Source: Spirochaetota bacterium (lineage in GTDB: Bacteria > Spirochaetota > Spirochaetia > B11-G9). Taken from it: 9,266 bases of DNA. Position 1 is the stretch's first letter. The number at the start of each line of letters is the position of its first letter. The notes below the pieces were generated by a model. That model saw only the letters and a list, made by a program, of their open reading frames with translations, was not told where the DNA came from and ran no database searches. The stretch lies in the NCBI GenBank assembly GCA_003641695.1, contig QNBL01000081.1:1-9266 (forward strand). The letters run 5' to 3'. Position numbers and translations under genes: made by a program. Shown here one piece after another: positions 1 through 5,677 of the stretch.

Positions 1-611
1 AAAACAAGGCGGTTATTATCTATGATGCCGCCTATGCAGAATATATCTCGGATCCTGACCTCCCCAAAACAATCTTTGAGATTGAAGGTGCAAAGGAATG
101 TGCCATAGAGATCAACAGTCTCTCCAAGTTTGCCGGGTTTACCGGAGTACGGATGGGGTGGAGCATTGTTCCCCATGATCTGATTGCCGAGGATACTGAA
201 CCTGGGGAGATCAGGAATCTCTGGTACCGCAGGCAGTGTACCTTTTTTAACGGAGCATCCAACATTGTTCAGGAAGGCGGTCTTGCCGTATTCTCTGACA
301 AAGGCCTTGCAGAATCAAGAGCCCTTGTGAACTACTACATGGAGAACGCCCGGATTATCAGAGAGGGGCTTCGTTCAACAGGTCTTAATGCCTTCGGCGG
401 AATAAATGCACCGTACATCTGGCTGAAAACTCCTTCCGGCATGAATTCCTGGGATTTTTTCGACAAACTCCTGGCCGAAACAGGAGTTATCGGGACCCCC
501 GGATCCGGATTCGGCCCGGCTGGGGAAGGATACTTCCGCCTGAGCGCTTTCGGACATCGTGAGGATATTAAAGAGGCTGTGGAAAGTATACAAGCAAATT
601 TGAAACTGTAA
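1..611 (+). CDS. dapL: LL-diaminopimelate aminotransferase, C-terminal part (5' truncated by window)
   Basis: PLP-dependent class I/II aminotransferase converting tetrahydrodipicolinate directly to LL-2,6-diaminopimelate with glutamate as amino donor, in the cytoplasmic lysine/cell-wall precursor pathway. The frame is open from base 3. It reads VIIYDAAYAEYI, then P..IFEIEGAKECAIE, then the PLP-lysine motif SLSKFAGFTGVRMGW with the Schiff-base lysine at codon 126-128. This string is characteristic of the DapL subfamily rather than other aspartate aminotransferases. The C-terminal part ends in the usual small-domain pattern (APYIWLKTP, ETGVIGTPGSGFG, GEGYFRLSAFG, where the Arg of YFRLS binds the substrate carboxylate). 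About 202 residues are visible; the family is about 400-410, so roughly half is missing upstream. It lies 18 bases before lysA, so the two lysine-pathway genes are probably one transcript. The ATG at 153 is an internal methionine, not a start. Confidence 0.95.
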   Translation, partial: NKAVIIYDAAYAEYISDPDLPKTIFEIEGAKECAIEINSLSKFAGFTGVRMGWSIVPHDLIAEDTEPGEIRNLWYRRQCTFFNGASNIVQEGGLAVFSDKGLAESRALVNYYMENARIIREGLRSTGLNAFGGINAPYIWLKTPSGMNSWDFFDKLLAETGVIGTPGSGFGPAGEGYFRLSAFGHREDIKEAVESIQANLKL

Positions 612-629
612 AGAAAAAGGATTTATCAC

Positions 630-1865
630 ATGAAAGAAGTTCCCTTTTCACTTGAAAAGATACAAAAGCTTACAAAAGAATACCCTACCCCTTTTCATAT
701 ATACGATGAGAAGGGAATAGTTGAAAATGCCGGGAGAATGAAAGAAGCCTTCTCCTGGATTCCCGGGTTCAAGAACTACTATGCCGTAAAAGCGTGTCCG
801 AATCCCAGCATCCTGGAAATACTCAAGGGAGAAGGGTTCGGTGCAGACTGCAGCTCGCTTCCGGAACTGGTTCTTGCAGACAGAGCGGGGATACGGGGGG
901 AAGACATAATGTTCACCTCCAACGATACTCCTGAAGAGGAGTTTATCAAGGCAAAGGAGCTTGGAGCTGTCATCAATCTGGATGACATGACACATATTGA
1001 GAAACTGGAGAGAAGCGCGGGAATTCCCGAACTTATATGCTTCCGCTACAATCCGGGAAGTGCCCGGCAGGGAAACGTCATTATAGGAAAGCCGGAGGAA
1101 GCCAAGTACGGGCTGACCTATGAACAAATTATGGAAGCATATCCTCTGGCAAAAGAGAAGGGGGTAAAGAGATTCGGTCTGCATACAATGGTTGCCTCAA
1201 ATGAACTTGATCCCGCCTATTTCATAGAGACTGCCCGGATGCTGTTTGAGATAGCTGTTCAGCTGAAAGAGAAATTCGATATCAGCCTTGAGTTTGTCAA
1301 CATGGGGGGCGGTGTAGGGATTCCTTACAAGCCCGAAGAAAAAGCAGTTGACCTCGATAGCGTCTCAAAGGGGATGAAAGAGGAGTACGAAAAACTGATT
1401 ATTCCCGCAGGACTTGATCCGTTAAGAGTTGTCTTTGAATGCGGCAGGGTCATTACCGGTCCCTACGGATATCTGGTAACCAGAGTCCGCCAGATTGCAA
1501 AAAAGTACAAGGATTACGTAGGGGTTGATGCCTGCATGACGAATCTCATGCGTCCTGCCCTCTACGGTGCCTATCATCATATTACCGTTTTGGGAAAAGA
1601 AGAGGCAGCCAAAACTGCCGTGTACGATGTAACCGGATCCTTGTGCGAGAATAACGACAAGTTTGCCATTGACAGAAGACTGCCTGAGATTGACGATGGA
1701 GACTTTCTGGTTATTCATGATACCGGAGCACACGGTTATGCCATGGGGTTTAACTACAATGGCAAACTGAGATCTGCAGAGCTCCTTTTAAAAAAGGATG
1801 GATCCGTACAGCTGATACGCCGCGCGGAAACGATGGATGATTACTTTGCAACCCTTAACTTTTAA
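630..1865 (+). CDS. lysA: Diaminopimelate decarboxylase, fold-type III PLP enzyme
   Basis: Decarboxylates meso-diaminopimelate to L-lysine, the last lysine step. The protein is 411 residues, usual for the family. The N-terminal alanine-racemase-like barrel carries the PLP lysine in YYAVKACPNP (K54), the phosphate-binding glycine run NMGGGVG (224-230), and ECGR (270-273). The C-terminal beta domain has VDACMTNLMRPALYGAYHH (299-317), GSLCENNDKFA with the cross-subunit Cys339-Glu340, and GAHGYAMGFNYN (366-377). The motif that is usually HIGSQ-like after the barrel strand reads HTMVASNE (185-192) instead, so this belongs to a divergent subfamily. The ATG at 630 has an AAAAAGGA ribosome site 8 bases upstream. 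It follows dapL by 18 bases, which supports lysine synthesis over a related decarboxylase such as carboxynorspermidine decarboxylase. Function is well supported; exact subfamily is not. Confidence 0.93.
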   Translation: MKEVPFSLEKIQKLTKEYPTPFHIYDEKGIVENAGRMKEAFSWIPGFKNYYAVKACPNPSILEILKGEGFGADCSSLPELVLADRAGIRGEDIMFTSNDTPEEEFIKAKELGAVINLDDMTHIEKLERSAGIPELICFRYNPGSARQGNVIIGKPEEAKYGLTYEQIMEAYPLAKEKGVKRFGLHTMVASNELDPAYFIETARMLFEIAVQLKEKFDISLEFVNMGGGVGIPYKPEEKAVDLDSVSKGMKEEYEKLIIPAGLDPLRVVFECGRVITGPYGYLVTRVRQIAKKYKDYVGVDACMTNLMRPALYGAYHHITVLGKEEAAKTAVYDVTGSLCENNDKFAIDRRLPEIDDGDFLVIHDTGAHGYAMGFNYNGKLRSAELLLKKDGSVQLIRRAETMDDYFATLNF

Positions 1866-1874
1866 GAGGAAATC

Positions 1875-2069
1875 ATGGATGGAAAAACAAGAAGCACCAT
1901 AAAACCGGGACTTAAAGTGGACATAGTTCTTAAAAAGGATCAGCGTACCGGCAAACTCACCCGGGGAATAGTGAAGGATATACTCACCAATTCGCCTCAT
2001 CACCCCCACGGAATCAAGGTCCGCCTTGAATCCGGGGATGTAGGAAGGATAAGAGAGATTATTCCTTGA
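1875..2069 (+). CDS. ywbE: YwbE family small protein (DUF2196)
   Basis: A 64-residue basic protein matching the conserved small YwbE family of Bacillus and many other bacteria. Recognisable pieces are the start MDGKTRSTIKPG, then VDIVLKKDQRTGKLTRG, VKDILTNSP, HPHGIKVRLESGDVGR and a short Ile-rich end. The length is that of the family. The fold is predicted to be a small beta-barrel, KOW/SH3-like in character, with many Lys/Arg; nucleic-acid binding has been suggested by that look but no function is established to my knowledge. The ATG has a strong AAGAGGAA site 3 bases upstream, partly overlapping the lysA stop, so it is almost certainly translated from the lysA transcript. Nothing in it explains a role in lysine synthesis; it may simply be carried in the operon. 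Confidence 0.9.
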   Translation: MDGKTRSTIKPGLKVDIVLKKDQRTGKLTRGIVKDILTNSPHHPHGIKVRLESGDVGRIREIIP

Positions 2070-2099
2070 CCTGCATACAAGACTGATTTAACATGAAGT

Positions 2100-3122
2100 A
2101 TGCAGAAAGAAATAACAGAAAAAACCAGCCTGCTTGACTCAGACGGGCGTATCTCAAACCCCGGATGGGCACGCAGACCTTTTTGGAGCTATAACAGGGA
2201 AAACATAAAAGCTTCCCCTTTCAGGCTTAAGGAGTGGGACTATTACTGTATACTGAACGATTATACCGGTATTGCACTGACCCTCTCCGACATGGGATAC
2301 CTGGGATTTGCAGGCATTACTGTTTTCGACTTTGACAAAAAGACGGAAACAAGCCGGTCGGTCATGACCCCCTTAACGCTGGGGCGATGGAATCTGCCAA
2401 GAGATTCTGATTCCGGAGTATCATCCTTTGAAAACAAAACCTTGAAAATTGTGTTCTCAGCTGCAGAAAATAAAAGGAAACTGGACTTTTACTGGAAAAA
2501 CTTTAATGAAGGCATGGACCTTTCCGGAAATATTGAACTTTCCACACCCCCCGGCAACGATTCCATAGTAGTTGCAACCCCATTCAAAGAGAATAAACAC
2601 GCCTTTTACTACAACCGCAAGATCAATTGTCTTTCCGCTTCAGGAAGCATGGCAACAGGAAACACCAGATCTGTTTTCACTCCAGCCGACTCCTTCGGAG
2701 TTCTTGACTGGGGCCGGGGAGTATGGACATACTCCAACACCTGGTACTGGGGCTCCGCTTCCGGTCTGATATCGGGACTTCCCTTTGGATTCAACATAGG
2801 ATACGGTTTCGGGGACAATTCCACCCACAGCGAAAACGCTATTTTTTATAACGGCAGACTCCACAAACTGGACAGAGTAACATTTGACATTCCCAAAGAC
2901 GACTACCTTGCCCCATGGCATTTCCTTGATAACCAGGGACGTTTCGATCTGGAGTTCAGCCCTCTTCTGGACCGTTCATCCAGGACTGACCTTCTACTTA
3001 TAAAATCCGATCAGCATCAGGTCTTCGGCAGGTTTTCCGGCAAAGCGGTCCTCGATGACGGAAAAGAGCTGCACATGGAAAATCTCACCGGTTTTGCCGA
3101 GAAGGTCTATAACAGGTGGTAA
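2100..3122 (+). CDS. DUF2804 family protein
   Basis: A 340-residue protein recognisable as DUF2804, a family of unknown function. Visible hallmarks are the opening LLDSDGRISNPGWARRPFW, WDYYCILNDYTGIALTLSDMGYLG (67-90 region), LGRWNLP, the central WGRGVWTYSNTWYWGSASG, PFGFNIGYGFGDNSTHSENA and FYNGRLHKLDRVTFDIP. The family is rich in aromatic and beta-strand residues and is thought to adopt a lipocalin/AttH-like double beta fold; that part is family-level inference. No signal peptide or membrane helix, so it is probably cytoplasmic. The start is fixed by an in-frame TGA at 2094-2096 just upstream, but there is no good ribosome site: only a weak GAAG 1-2 bases away. It may depend on coupling to the upstream gene, 30 bases away, or start at a later codon. 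It ends tail-to-tail with the minus-strand gene, with 19 bases between stops. Confidence 0.85.
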   Translation: MQKEITEKTSLLDSDGRISNPGWARRPFWSYNRENIKASPFRLKEWDYYCILNDYTGIALTLSDMGYLGFAGITVFDFDKKTETSRSVMTPLTLGRWNLPRDSDSGVSSFENKTLKIVFSAAENKRKLDFYWKNFNEGMDLSGNIELSTPPGNDSIVVATPFKENKHAFYYNRKINCLSASGSMATGNTRSVFTPADSFGVLDWGRGVWTYSNTWYWGSASGLISGLPFGFNIGYGFGDNSTHSENAIFYNGRLHKLDRVTFDIPKDDYLAPWHFLDNQGRFDLEFSPLLDRSSRTDLLLIKSDQHQVFGRFSGKAVLDDGKELHMENLTGFAEKVYNRW

Positions 3123-3130
3123 GGCAGCTC

Positions 3131-3158
3131 ATGATACTTAATTACGCTATCGTATCAT
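3131..3158. repeat. Short inverted repeat between convergent genes
   Basis: ATGATAC at 3131-3137 and its exact complement GTATCAT at 3152-3158 flank a 14-base loop that contains the stop codon of the minus-strand HU-fusion gene. The site lies where two operons converge, so a weak bidirectional transcription-end hairpin is possible. However, the stem is only 7 bp and A/T-rich, the loop is long, and there is no T-tract on either strand. The repeat itself is certain; its role is a guess and it may be chance. Confidence 0.3.
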
Positions 3159-4002
3159 CCCTTCCGGTAACCTCTGCAGCTTTTTCCTTAATGTAGGAAC
3201 TGAACGATATTTTGGGAACCGAGATCGGAGGTTTTGCTTTAACCGTTATCTCCTCCCCTGTTTCCGGATGCTTTATAATTCTCGCCTTCTGGGCTTCTTT
3301 CCGCTTAAGAGCAAGACGACCTATTCTTCCCAAAGGTACTGTTTCTCCGAGAAGCATCCCTGTCTCTATTAAAAGCAGGTAGTCATCGAGAATCTTTCTG
3401 GCAAGGGTTCCAGTTATCCCATATTTCTTGGCAATGTACCTGGCCATTGACTTGGCTGTAAATTGGTCCGGAATATTGGTTTTATTTATATGAATACTCC
3501 GGTTGATCTTCATAAAACCGTTGGTGAGGAAAATCATTCCTTCCCGGATACGCTCTTTCTGCTGTTCCGGAGAAACATCATCATTGCAGACAGCAATCCG
3601 GTATGCCGCCGATGTCTTTTTAAGGGGACCTTTCGAGAAGACAAGTGCATGTCCTGTCCTGATATCATCACTCAATTCTGCAGACTGAATGGAAATTGTT
3701 TTCGGAACATCGCTTCGAAGATGAATACTTGCATATTCAACCTCACGCTCATCCTCCTTCGGTCCTAGACTGATTATTGACCCTGAATAGGTAAGTACAA
3801 TAATCCCCCTGCCGTCATCGGCCCGGAAACTGTCGGTAAGCTCCATCTTTAAAAAACGGGTCTGCTCCTCGAACAGGATACATTTCCTGTCCCAGGTGTC
3901 TGCAAGAAGATCCCTGAATTCCCCGGTATCTGAAAGATTTGAGGAACTAATAAGGGATTCCATGTGGGATTTGATTTCTTCCGGTAAATCGCTAAAATTC
4001 AT
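3142..4002 (-). CDS. Unrecognised domain fused to a C-terminal HU/IHF-type DNA-binding domain
   Basis: A 286-residue two-domain protein. Residues 1-172 match the neighbouring divergent gene throughout: VLTYSGSIISLGP (69-81), VEYASIHLRSDVP (88-100), FSKGPLKKTSAAYRIAV (122-138), then a helical end with KINRSIHI. I do not recognise this domain. Residues about 178-276 are HU/IHF-like: a two-helix start (QFTAKSMARYIAKKYGITG, ARKILDDYLLLIETGMLLGE), the strand VPLGRIGRLALKRKEAQ, and the DNA-binding arm KHPETGEEITVKA followed by VPKISFSSYIKE. The arm keeps the Pro (P246, in HPETG) that intercalates DNA in HU/IHF. No signal peptide; expected cytoplasmic and nucleoid-associated. The ATG at 4002 has AAGGAG 6 bases upstream and a TATAAT promoter. 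Transcribed divergently from the phospho-signalling genes, it could regulate the shared intergenic region. HU domain confidence is high; function of the rest is unknown. Confidence 0.85.
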   Translation of the reverse strand: MNFSDLPEEIKSHMESLISSSNLSDTGEFRDLLADTWDRKCILFEEQTRFLKMELTDSFRADDGRGIIVLTYSGSIISLGPKEDEREVEYASIHLRSDVPKTISIQSAELSDDIRTGHALVFSKGPLKKTSAAYRIAVCNDDVSPEQQKERIREGMIFLTNGFMKINRSIHINKTNIPDQFTAKSMARYIAKKYGITGTLARKILDDYLLLIETGMLLGETVPLGRIGRLALKRKEAQKARIIKHPETGEEITVKAKPPISVPKISFSSYIKEKAAEVTGRDDTIA

Positions 4003-4035
4003 CTTGAACTCCTTGGATGGAATATGCTGCTACCA

Positions 4036-4044
4036 ATTATAACA
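4036..4044 (-). promoter_or_regulatory. Extended -10 promoter for the HU-fusion gene
   Basis: On the minus strand the sequence reads TGTTATAAT: a perfect TATAAT at 4041-4036 preceded by the TGn extension at 4044-4042. No good -35 hexamer lies 16-18 bases further upstream, which fits an extended -10 promoter. Upstream are two A-tracts (6 and 7 A on this strand) that could act like an UP element. The start would fall near 4029, giving a leader of about 27 bases that contains AAGGAG. Read directly from sequence; activity is inferred. Confidence 0.65.
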
Positions 4045-4061
4045 CATTTTTTCATTTTTTT
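4045..4061. repeat. Tandem CAT-T-tract repeat in the divergent intergenic region
   Basis: CATTTTTT is followed immediately by CATTTTTTT: two T-tracts of 6 and 7, in tandem with an 8-base period. Such A/T tracts are rigid or bent and are favoured by many nucleoid-type proteins. The position, just upstream of the minus-strand -10 and between two divergent genes, makes it a candidate operator or UP element. It may equally be ordinary A/T-rich promoter sequence. Confidence 0.4.
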
Positions 4062-4070
4062 ACGGAAATA

Positions 4071-4098
4071 TTGGATTTTTATGGAAAATTGATATATC
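4071..4098 (+). promoter_or_regulatory. Candidate promoter of the phospho-signalling operon
   Basis: TTGGAT at 4071-4076 and TATATC at 4093-4098 are separated by 16 bases, a plausible sigma-70-type pair (4 of 6 or better in each box), leading to a start near 4105 and a leader of about 28 bases with a strong ribosome site. A competing reading uses TTGATA at 4089-4094 with a poorer -10 near 4112. Some promoter is needed here because the upstream gene is divergent, but the exact boxes are uncertain. Confidence 0.35.
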
Positions 4099-4120
4099 TT
4101 TGACGATACATTGCATTAAC

Positions 4121-4126
4121 GGAGGG
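4121..4126 (+). promoter_or_regulatory. Ribosome binding site that fixes the start at 4133
   Basis: GGAGGG lies 6 bases before ATG 4133. An in-frame TTG at 4100 would extend the protein by 11 residues but would place this strong site inside the coding region, and the extra residues do not align with the divergent paralogue. The ATG is therefore preferred. Confidence 0.85.
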
Positions 4127-4132
4127 AAAAAA

Positions 4133-4663
4133 ATGGGAGAATCTTTTGCAAAAGTATCAGAGGAAGTACAGAATCATCTAAAACAGCTTTCCGGATCGGT
4201 GGTGCTGCCGGAAGGAGAAGATGCATTGGAACTTCTTGCAAGCGGATGGCTTGAAAAAGAAACGAGCTTTATGAATCAGGTAGAGGAAGAAAACCTGGAA
4301 GAGGTAGAAATCTTTTCACCTGATGAAACTAAGGGAGGTCTGATAATGACCTATTCAGGATCCCTTTTAACCCTCGGCCCTTTGGGTGAGGATGGCAGAA
4401 ACGTTGAGTATGTCAGTATCGGGCTGCGTACTGATGTTCCCGAAAGTACCCGCAGCGGGGGATCAGCCATAAAGGGTGAGATTACTATAGGAGAACCGGT
4501 TCAGTTTAGGGACGGACCGATAATAAAGAGTTCCCCTGTGTACAAGATCGCTGTAGTCCAGGAAGAGCTTCCTTTGGAAGCGGAAGAGGAACTTCTGTCC
4601 AACGTAACCCAGGTACTGGCCGATGAGTTTGCAGAAGTAAACAAAACACTGATTTTTGAGTAG
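4133..4663 (+). CDS. Unrecognised stand-alone domain, paralogue of the HU-fusion N-terminus
   Basis: A 176-residue acidic protein, first gene of the phospho-signalling operon. It aligns end to end with residues 1-172 of the divergent HU-fusion protein: SEEVQNHLKQL opposite PEEIKSHMESL, then LIMTYSGSLLTLGP (70-83), NVEYVSIGLRTDVP (90-103), VQFRDGPIIKSSPVYKIAV (123-141), and a helical C-terminus ending VNKTLIF opposite INRSIHI. It lacks the HU domain, and the stop is followed 2 bases later by the phosphatase ATG, so the absence is not caused by a frameshift into a lost HU reading frame. No signal peptide or membrane helix; cytoplasmic. I do not recognise the family. The pattern, a strand-rich middle flanked by helices, would fit a protein-protein interaction or ligand-binding domain. 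Being co-transcribed with a phosphatase and kinase, it may be their adaptor or substrate, and could heterodimerise with the HU-fused form; both ideas are inference. Confidence 0.85.
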   Translation: MGESFAKVSEEVQNHLKQLSGSVVLPEGEDALELLASGWLEKETSFMNQVEEENLEEVEIFSPDETKGGLIMTYSGSLLTLGPLGEDGRNVEYVSIGLRTDVPESTRSGGSAIKGEITIGEPVQFRDGPIIKSSPVYKIAVVQEELPLEAEEELLSNVTQVLADEFAEVNKTLIFE

Positions 4664-4665
4664 AG

Positions 4666-5676
4666 ATGAATAATCGAGATGTGCTTAACAGAATAATGAG
4701 TAAAGCTTCCGGCAGGGATGTACTGGATTCAAAAACAATTGAAGCTTGCCTTGACAGCGTCATTCCTGCACTCTCTACCGAATCTCCGTTCATCAGGCCT
4801 CCCGACAGAAAAGGAAATCCGGGGGGCCTTGTACTCCTTTATCCTGCTCCGACTATTGTGGTACCGGATCTTCATGCAAGGACAGGGTACCTGCTGTCAC
4901 TTATGCAGTGGGAACCCCCGGGAATGAGAAAAACCGTTTTCGAGGCGCTGTCGGAAGGAGAACTCCAGGTAGTATGCGTTGGGGACGGTTTCCACGCAGA
5001 AGCACGGGCAATCCGCAGATGGCAAAAGGCTTTTGATGAATTTTCAGGAGAGTTCCATACCCATAAAGCCATGGACGAAGAGATGCGGGAGAGTATCGGT
5101 GTTATGCTTATGGTAATGGAGCTTAAAACGGCATTCCCTGATTTTTTCCATTTTCTCAAAGGCAACCACGAGAATATTGCAAACGAGAACCTGGATGAAA
5201 ACAGATCCTTTGGAAAGTTTGTCTACGAGGGTGCCATGGTAAAACTCTGGTTTAAAAAATTTATCAGCAGCAGCGTTTTTAAAAAGTACTATGTATTTGA
5301 AAAGATGCTCCCCGGGTTTGCTGTAGGTGACAGATTCTGTGTAACCCATGCTGAACCGAGGAGATACCATCCCCGGGGAGAACTTGTTAATGCTCTCATA
5401 AACAGAAAGGTCCTTTATGATCTTACCTGGACGGGAAACGGTGAAGCAGAGACTGGAAGCGTTCAGAGGTATCTGAACGAGTACTTTCCCTACTATCCAC
5501 AGGCCATTATGTTCGGAGGACACCGCCCTGTCACCGGGCAGTATCACTTGAGAGCAGAGGGGAAATATGTCCAAATTCATAATCCGGAGATATACAACGC
5601 TGTTTTTATCCGGAATATGAGTGTTTTTTCTTTACAGAGAAGTTTCTATACATTGCCGTATAAAGGGGGTGCGTAA
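4666..5676 (+). CDS. PPP-like metallophosphoesterase with altered signature
   Basis: A 336-residue calcineurin-like phosphoesterase resembling PPP-type protein phosphatases, expected to remove phosphate from protein Ser/Thr in the cytoplasm. Metal-site motifs in order: VPDLHAR (D68, H70; canonical GDxHG), VGDGFHAE (D107; canonical GDxxDRG), KGNHEN (N167, H168), VTHAEP (H228) and FGGHRP (H286). All metal ligands are thus present. However, the second Asp and the Arg of GDxxDRG, which in PP1 pair with the catalytic His and bind phosphate, are His110 and Ala111. The first 60 residues are a helical extension without known motif. Between the GNHE and THAEP motifs lies an aromatic stretch (KLWFKKF, YYVFEKMLPGFAV). 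The ATG lies 2 bases after the upstream stop without a clear ribosome site, suggesting translational coupling. It ends 1 base before the kinase start, so kinase and phosphatase are made together and probably act on the same proteins. Real substrate unknown. Confidence 0.87.
   Translation: MNNRDVLNRIMSKASGRDVLDSKTIEACLDSVIPALSTESPFIRPPDRKGNPGGLVLLYPAPTIVVPDLHARTGYLLSLMQWEPPGMRKTVFEALSEGELQVVCVGDGFHAEARAIRRWQKAFDEFSGEFHTHKAMDEEMRESIGVMLMVMELKTAFPDFFHFLKGNHENIANENLDENRSFGKFVYEGAMVKLWFKKFISSSVFKKYYVFEKMLPGFAVGDRFCVTHAEPRRYHPRGELVNALINRKVLYDLTWTGNGEAETGSVQRYLNEYFPYYPQAIMFGGHRPVTGQYHLRAEGKYVQIHNPEIYNAVFIRNMSVFSLQRSFYTLPYKGGA
5662..5669 (+). promoter_or_regulatory. Ribosome binding site that fixes the kinase start
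   Basis: AAAGGGGG sits inside the end of the phosphatase gene, 8 bases before GTG 5678. The alternatives are GTG 5621 and GTG 5669. The first would add residues with no kinase similarity that overlap the phosphatase; the second sits directly on this site. GTG 5678 leaves the usual short lead (VARIPETIGKYKVESLIAKG) before the glycine loop. Confidence 0.7.
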
Positions 5677-5677
5677 G

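Noticed and set aside
648..1184. Minus-strand open frame of 178 codons
   Set aside because: Antisense to lysA, whose PLP and barrel motifs are intact.
630..1865. Carboxynorspermidine decarboxylase instead of LysA
   Set aside because: The dapL neighbour, the VDACMTNLMRPALYGAYHH block and the overall length fit LysA better.
3131..3158. Rho-independent terminator between the convergent genes
   Set aside because: The 7-bp A/T-rich stem has a 14-base loop and no T-run on either strand; kept only as an inverted repeat.
4100..4132. Upstream in-frame TTG start for the 176-residue protein
   Set aside because: It would put the strong GGAGGG site inside the gene, and the 11 extra residues have no counterpart in the divergent paralogue.
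5044..5580. Minus-strand open frame of 178 codons
   Set aside because: Antisense shadow of the phosphatase metal-site region; no recognisable protein features.
5621..5677. Longer kinase start at GTG 5621 (or 5669)
   Set aside because: The added residues overlap the phosphatase end and show no kinase similarity; GTG 5678 has a well-placed AAAGGGGG.
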